Of a stretch of 64,000 bases of DNA, positions 46,121 through 64,000 are shown piece after piece. A model generated the notes under the pieces. It searched no databases and had not been told where the DNA came from. It was given only the letters and a program-made list of their open reading frames with translations. How positions within the stretch are numbered: position 1 is the stretch's first letter; every line of letters starts with the position of its first letter. Location of the stretch: contig NC_135254.1 in assembly GCF_964204865.1 (NCBI RefSeq), positions 5,213,001-5,277,000 on the forward strand, read 5' to 3'. Origin of the DNA: Styela clava (Eukaryota; Chordata; Ascidiacea; Stolidobranchia; Styelidae). Both the position numbers and the translations under genes were made by a program.

Positions 46121-47671
46121 CCATGATTTCATTCATTTATTTTCCTAAATAGTCGAGAAAAATGACAAAAATAATATGGCTAAAATTATACAAAATGCAT
46201 TTATATACAAAAAGCACAATGCTAAGACATATATGAGATAGGTGCAGATATTTGCTATTTACTAAAAAAGAATGATAAAATGAATATACTACTACACATT
46301 TAAAGTTATTGAAAGAAACAAAAGCAGTTTTTTTTTTCAGCTTGAGCATTGAATAATCTGTCTATGGGGCCTAGAACTGAAATCAAACACTTTTGAATAA
46401 ACAAAATTTACCGGCTCTACAGGAATATTCCCTTCGATGAATGGAACTTATGCTGGCTATGCTACCCTACAACACAATTCGGAAGCATTTTAACATAAAC
46501 TTAGCATTAGTATATCACGAATTGTTACGGATCAACATGGTTTATCAGGTCCAGTGGTATTCAACGTGGGTTCCATGGAACACTGGTGTTCGGCAAAACA
46601 CTTATTGTGTTTCTGTGAGAATTTCTCGATTTTGAATGGACTGTCCTTTCCCAATGCCTATTTGAATAAAACAAAATTTCTGCTTTCAACTATTAAGAAA
46701 TTAGAAGTCACTTTAACATACCATACATCCTAGCATATAAGTCAGGTTAAAAACTCAAAAATTAAGGTGCAAAACTAAGGAGGTAAGGGTGTTTTTTGTT
46801 GTTTCACCTGACGACTAACGTTATATTCGGCGTTTCGAAAGATATGTATTAGATCTATGTAAAGCGTGCCATGTTTATGTAGCTTACTTAGTGACACACA
46901 CATACATTTTCTGAAATGAGTGAACCTGTTGTTTGTGAGTTACCGGTACAAAAGAGAGCAAAGGCCAATGAAAAAACAGGTGGAAAGAGGTGACTGGAAG
47001 AATCTAGCGCCCGTCAACAGCCTGAACCAAAAAAAAAAAATAGAAATTGCCATGAAATTTTGAATCCCTACTGTGTTTCCTCAAAAATAAGACCTAGCCT
47101 GAATTTAATTTTTTTATTTTTATTATGAGCCCCCCCTTACAATAAGCCCAAGTGTTTATTTTTCGAAAGAAAATTAAACTTAGACCCGGACTTTTTTGGA
47201 GGAAACACGGCACAATTATTTCAATTGTATAGAACCAATGGGTTAATAATAGGTTTGAAAATAACAAATGTACCTCTACATAAAAATGCAAATATTATTA
47301 TATATGAACGAGTGTTTCTATGCAAAAAAGATTGTATCAAACATGATTACAATTTCTAATGCTAAATAATAAATTAAAATTCAACTAACAGTTGGCGAAA
47401 CGTACCAAGTATAGAATTAAATATTTGAGAAGCAAATTTTTAGCGCAGTGACAGCTTTGCATTTTTATTTGAAATATAACTTAAAAAGATAAATCCCATG
47501 AAAACTACTGAATTTCATAGTTTCCAATAATACAAGGTCAACCAAAAAAACTTGAATTTTTTAATTACTTCTATGAAAATTTACTCAGCAATTAAATTCT
47601 GTTCGAGTAAGATTTTACCCAAAATTTTCCCGTTATCTAAAACGCTTTGCACAAAAGTTATTTTCGTTCTA
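46121..47671. other. Gene-poor spacer
   Basis: A lone hAT-type end (cagtggtattcaacg) is at 46551. No gene recognised. Confidence 0.35.
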
Positions 47672-47870
47672 GTCCATAAAGTCCCTTTACAATTTCAATT
47701 TTGTTATGAGGTCTGTTCTCAATATATCTTAACCAAGTTTGTTGTTTTTCAATCAGTAATTGTCCAACTTGTAACTTCATTTAATACATCTGTGAGGTCC
47801 AAAACAATATATGGTATCGATAAATTCCCTTTGCAATTGTAAAAAGTTAGAAGATTTCATGGACACCCTT
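47672..47870. mobile_element. Mariner-like MITE
   Basis: From gtccataaagtccctttaca to ttcatggacaccct, with the shared body aatatatcttaaccaagttt. Confidence 0.7.
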
Positions 47871-48159
47871 TATTACCTGGATCTGTTAATTTGGGGTCAC
47901 CATATATACTACACATGAATAAATGTTATTTAGCGAAATTTTTAGTGCAAAGCTTACACTGACCAGTTTATAATTACATACAAATTACAAAAAAAGTGAC
48001 CTAAAAAATTATTACAATTCATAATTTTTGTTTGGAGATCACATACAAAAAATGTGACCAAAGAGTAAATACGAAAATGAAATATTACAAATATAATGCA
48101 AAGTACAAATTATAGCCAAGTCAAAAAATACCCATTAAAACAGCAATCACGTTCTATGG

Positions 48160-48445
48160 CAAGGCATCCCAAACTTTTTAGCTCGGAACCCCTTCTAATA
48201 TATTAAGAATTTTTACAATAACCTTTTCCGAAGAGTGCATCGCTTTTCTGCTCTTACGATCAAAAGTCTGCATTGTTATGCAAGCGTGTCGCTTCTCTGA
48301 ACCTATGTATTTATCTCAAAATCAAATAAATTACGCTTTGCACTAGTTAAAATAGTCAACCTTCAAATCACAAGGCTTCGCATATAGTACTTCGTGTGAA
48401 ATTGGTGTATTCTTTGCGACCCTTAAAACTCGTTTGGAAAGTCCT
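48160..48445. mobile_element. Probable hAT MITE, decayed
   Basis: Left ggcatcccaaacttttta, right gtttggaaagtcctt. The TIR is weak and no TSD is evident. Confidence 0.45.
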
Positions 48446-48793
48446 TCTATAGGTTGAGGATAGGATTTTTGAATTAGATAAGAGGGAGAAAAAATCTGAT
48501 AAGATTACCTTATCATACAGATGAATATTCTCTGATTACCAGTTGAGCAATACAGGAAGGGAATATTTAAAAAAACAAAAATAAAAGGCAAAAGTATAAA
48601 TTATAGCCAAGCCAGAAAATACCCACTACACTCACCATAGGTCAGAGATAGGGATTATTATATTATCACAACATTCACTATAAGCATGTTTTATTACATT
48701 ATCAAAGGTAAAGGAAAGCTGATAAAACATCATATTCATAGGCAAAACCATTTTGTGTCACCAACTTCAAATCGCCCAAGGATTCCAGATATA

Positions 48794-49000
48794 CAGGGTG
48801 TCCATAAAGTCCGTTTACAATTTCAAATTTGTTATAAAGTCAGTTCTTGATATATCTTAATCAGGTTTGTTGTTTTTTTAATCAGTAATTGTTTATGTAT
48901 TTTTATTTCATTTAATACGTCTGTGAGGTACAAACAATATATGGTATCTATAAATTCCATTTGCAATTTGAAAAAATTTTAGGACTTTATGGACATCCCA
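48794..49000. mobile_element. Mariner-like MITE, TA target
   Basis: cagggtgtccataaagtcc at the left and ggactttatggacatccca at the right, flanked by TA on both sides as expected for Tc1/mariner-type elements; 207 bp. Confidence 0.75.
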
Positions 49001-49803
49001 TAGGAACTTGGATAAACCGCCTTTACTGTAGAGATGTGGATTATGGATTAATAACACATTCCAAATGAACTAAAAAAGCAAGTCGAATGAGTATCCAGTC
49101 TAAATGAAAAGGTTGTGATGCTGTGAATTCCATGGGGATTTCAATAGACATCAATACTAGTACTATCAAAGAGGACTTGCTTACATGAATAAAAGTGGAA
49201 TTGTCTGGTAATTTTCATTGTGGGCTACAGCAGGCAAACTAAATTTAACAAATCGCAAATTCTTTACAAACAGTATGAAAAAAAGCTTCCATTGTAAGCT
49301 CAAACTATTCCAAATCCCCATACTCTCAAACTATCATAGCCCACCAATGGCATTGGCAATGTATAATTGGATATTTTCTGACTCGGTTAGGATAATAATT
49401 GTTTGGCAAAGATTAAAAAACTAAGACTATAAAAATTGATTATGCTTAGCAAAGTATAGAAGGTGTTGTTGCTTATTGGAATGACGTTGAAAATGAGGCA
49501 ATATATATAGCGCCTATTACAGAGATTGGTTTAAGCGAGTGCGTTGAAATGCGGATTTTAGAGGTGGAAGAACAGGAAGCTGCAGTGTTAAGTCTTTGAA
49601 AAAGGGCCCAGATCATTTAGGAACCAATACCTTAAACCGTTCAACGGTTAGACATCACGATCGATACATTACTCCACTTCGCATGATCTATGCATAAATA
49701 AGTGTCCCATTTCATTCCAACTCTTTTACTTATATAATTCGAACGATTTAACAATTACAATATCTTCTCAAATTTTCCAGCAGTATTCCAGTCTTCTCTC
49801 TGC
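49001..49803. other. 3' flank of the receptor kinase gene
   Basis: Contains the presumed 3'UTR on the minus strand. I could not find a clear AATAAA. Confidence 0.35.
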
Positions 49804-60870
<11,067 letters not shown>

Positions 60871-63487
60871 CTAAAAAGAGATTTTATAATGTTATTTTGT
60901 TTGAAGGATGTTAAGCTTTCGTCTACTAATGGAAAAGTTATTAAGTTATACAAGTATGGCTGAAACCAAATAAGTTACTATATCGAATAAGTACTGAATT
61001 TATTCTAAATCTTTTCATATTAATCAGATATTTCATAAGTCATTGTATATTTGATAAAGACAGGGTTGGCACCAAATCTAATTTATTCGCTGTACAAAGT
61101 GCATTTTAAAATAATATTTTCAAATAGGAAACATCGCACATTCTTCAAAATTGGGAAACATTAAACTGATGACTTTGAACAGATTAATATAAATTTATTT
61201 CCTACGAAATTAATGAGGGAATGCAAAAAAAAATGAGATAAACATTCTGATTGATTTTTACACTGTCAGAAGTAAAGTTAAGTCAGTATTTTCTGTCTTG
61301 AGCATCAGATATTAAACGCTGAATATGACAACCTACTATTATTCTTAATATCAACAAGAATTTATTGAATTTAACATATAAAAATTTGAATATATTTGGA
61401 TATTCATCATTTATTCAATATTCTATTCACAATATTTAATAAAATGAACATTGGCAGTTTTCAATTTGTAACCATGAAACCACTCCCCTATTCCAAATAT
61501 TGCTTATAAATGACAAATTCCAAGACGAATGAAACCCAAAACAAAAGCAACAATATATGATACATTAATTGGAACAAATTTACTCCTGTCGGAATGCCTG
61601 TATGAATGTGGTTTTTCTCTTCAATATTGAATCAAAATATTAACCAAAGAGTACAATTGCAAATGCAAACCATACTCTATATTTGATTGGGGATGGGCAA
61701 TTTAGAATACCGAACCCGGAGGATTGAAATCCCAATATATTCGAACCCAGAAGGATCTGATAACAGGATTCCGCCTCTTCTGCACCAAGCCTGGATTTTT
61801 GTATTCTAATTCAAAGACGGTCACTTTCTCTATCGTGTACAGAGATAGTAATACATTTAAGCAAATTTTTTTTTAATTTTAATCAAACAATGTGGTGGGG
61901 AATTCCTGCTATTTAATAAATCCGGTAACTATAAAGTTTGAATAGGATTTGGTATTTTGAATTTGATTTGAGTATTTTAGAATAGTATCTTATTCTACAT
62001 TGCCAAATCCCTATATTGGGTCCCCAAATTTTCATATTGTACCCAGGGAGAGGAATGCTGATAAGACGGCTTAATCATATGTCGAACTAAGCCACAGTTG
62101 TCTGGTTCATGTCGGGTATTGGAATAGTTAGCAAGTTATTTGTTTCAGATCCATGTATTTACTTATCTAAAAACAAAAGGAACAAATAACACCATCTGTG
62201 AGGACCATATAATATATGAAGTCCCAGACCAATATGATCTGCATATTTGCATTAGTATCAAATTCTATTTTGGGCAATCAATATGTGATTATGCAAACTA
62301 TTCGCGAAACTTTAGCTAAGATAGGTGGAAATGATCAAATATTGTGTGTTTCGGAGCCTGATAAAGGCAAGGCAAGACGCCCTAATTACTCTCTAATTTA
62401 GTCATTAATAATGACCGCTATATTATTCCGGGGGTAAATCATAGTGGAAGAATAATTATCAAGGCTAAAGTAGAATATAAAGTTGCAACTTTCAATGCAA
62501 CTCTTTGAAATGTGTTGATTAATCCATAGTTTGAATTTATCTTTTATTCACAAATTTCCTTAAAACTAATGAAACAGCGCAACTAAATTTTGGTTATACA
62601 GATTTAGCAATGTTTTTTGATGTTTGATTTTTATTCATCGGCTTTGGAATCCACCAATCAATATATCACTAGAATGATAAGCAAGGGGACATGAGTAGAG
62701 CACGACTGACATATCGGCCAACCGAGTTAGTTGTCATTTTATTTTTATTTATTATTCAGCAACAACAGCATGTAATCATTAATAATCAACGATCATAAAA
62801 ACATGGCATATTGTGCAATAATTATTATGTATAGAAGGTGGTAATTAAAATAATTTTAAGAGCTTTAGTCATGTCGTAAAAATCTGATATCATAATGTTT
62901 CATTAGTCTGGAATAAATTTATGAGTTTTCAGTTTTTGTCAATATCTTATATAGGTGAACCTCATAATGGCGAGATTTGGGGATTTTCATTATTCTAGGA
63001 AAGGAATATTTTTCAACAACAGTTTATTAGGTTTGGTACAATAACTTTTTATCGATTAATATGTTTCAAAGCACATTATAGAGTGTCCATAAATCATAAC
63101 AAAACTGAAATTTCAAAAGAGACTTTATGGACACCCTGTATTTTTATTCAACTGGTTATGCAAGAATAATCGAAGATCTATTATTGCTATTTTAAATTCT
63201 CAGTGCAAAGAATATTGCAATAATAACAACAAATATATTGAGGTTGACACACTAACATTTTTATCAATTCATATATAGGCCTATGTTTCGGAACACAATA
63301 TTATTTATTCTGTAGATTGTTTTGCACCTTCACAACTGAATACCTCACATAGACCAACTTTAGGCAGATGATTTTATAACAGAAATGAAGATATTGGTTT
63401 TGAAACCAATATTTTACTAATCAATAATCAATGTGAATATATTATCTAGCCTGAATTTTTTTTATTCGAACCAACAAAAACACTTAC
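60871..63487. other. Presumed intron between ectodomain and TM exon
   Basis: No coding exon seen. A possible decayed hAT element lies at about 61689-62011 (ggggatgggcaattta to tgccaaatccct) and a 59-bp mariner-like mini-MITE at 63083-63141 (gagtgtccataaatc to gactttatggacaccctgta). Confidence 0.4.
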
Positions 63488-63536
63488 AGTAAAGTAGAGA
63501 TCAAGTATTTTTGATTTCAATTTTATATCTTTCTCG
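63488..63536 (-). CDS. Possible small kinase-gene exon upstream of the TM exon (weak)
   Basis: A good donor (ctgtaagtg) ends a 49-bp open stretch encoding EKDIKLKSKILDLYFT, phase 0 to the TM exon. The acceptor (aataaag) lacks a pyrimidine tract and stops lie just upstream, so this is only a candidate. Confidence 0.2.
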
Positions 63537-63544
63537 CTTTATTA

Positions 63545-63733
63545 TACTGTAGGTGAGGTAATTTTATTCCGATTTTCCTTATTTTAGTTCTATTACAAGT
63601 TCGGGGACTGTTTTTGTTCGCCAAGTGAATATACCCCCTGCCCATAGACTTCAGTCCCTTTACACAACTTGATGTAAAGTAGGAGAACAAAATTAGTTAC
63701 CTCCATATTAGTACACACACTTCTGGAGTGCCG
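63545..63733. mobile_element. MITE family B copy
   Basis: Reverse orientation: ggtaattttattccgatttt to tagtacacacacttctgga. Confidence 0.75.
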
Positions 63734-64000
63734 TAGGTAAAGTGGTAGCAGTAGGCTCAGGTTATTAAATGGTCTTTAACTAGGTACGTAGGGCAAAATG
63801 TTATCCTGTTGGCTATACCTGTTTCAAGTAGCTCTTGACAGAAGTGGCACAATCAGACATAATGTGATAACAAAAATTCCAAAAATACTTGAACCAAAAT
63901 GACCAAAAATTCAGAATTAAACCTCTTATTTATTAAACAAGTACTAAAAAATATAAGGCCCAGATAGCAGTCTTGTTGATCATCAAAGTTACTGTATATC
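63734..64000. other. Right-edge spacer
   Basis: Nothing recognised; presumably intron of the receptor kinase gene. Confidence 0.3.

Overview
The window looks like nuclear DNA of an invertebrate deuterostome, most likely a tunicate of the Ciona type; this is an inference. It is AT-rich, has animal genes with GT-AG introns, and is crowded with short terminal-inverted-repeat (TIR) transposons. Several genes are uninterrupted single exons, and five start codons sit 1-16 bases after a pyrimidine-rich tract ending in AG. That is what spliced-leader (SL) trans-splicing would leave, and in Ciona single-exon genes are common in operons.

Layout. (1) 1-1283, minus: 5' part of an NLR-type gene, two DEATH-like domains then a NACHT NTPase, running off the left edge. 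(2) 1284-5200: transposon remnants and a 1.1 kb minisatellite with 82-bp units. (3) 5378-12865: a hAT element with perfect 8-bp target-site duplications (TSDs), holding a second hAT element (5908-11113, also with a perfect TSD) that carries a frameshifted hAT transposase. (4) 12874-19150: gene-poor. (5) 19173-25967, plus: a fragmented receptor-like gene with a signal-peptide exon, CUB-type exons, a Ser/Thr stalk exon and a tyrosine-rich tail exon. One CUB exon lies inside two nested, TSD-flanked hAT elements; another has a stop codon in place of a conserved Trp. (6) 26000-34300: transposons and a 1.84 kb tandem duplication that copied half a hAT element. (7) 34311-38911, minus: compact co-oriented single-exon genes LAMTOR3, ZC3HC1/NIPA and a shugoshin, a candidate operon. 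(8) 41004-41768, plus: intronless SNRPA1 (U2 snRNP A'). (9) 41769-49800: repeats. (10) 49804-60870, minus: nine exons giving the transmembrane segment, complete tyrosine kinase domain and basic tail of a MET/AXL-like receptor tyrosine kinase; its ectodomain lies to the right, mostly outside the window.

The genes are not one pathway. LAMTOR3 (lysosomal Ragulator), ZC3HC1 (nuclear basket), shugoshin (centromeric cohesion) and SNRPA1 (splicing) are housekeeping genes in a compact island. The NLR, the CUB receptor and the receptor kinase are surface or innate-immune type genes in transposon-rich surroundings. At least twelve elements have perfect 8-bp TSDs, so TIR transposition has been recent enough to leave clean insertion scars, and it has reshaped exons in the CUB and kinase genes.
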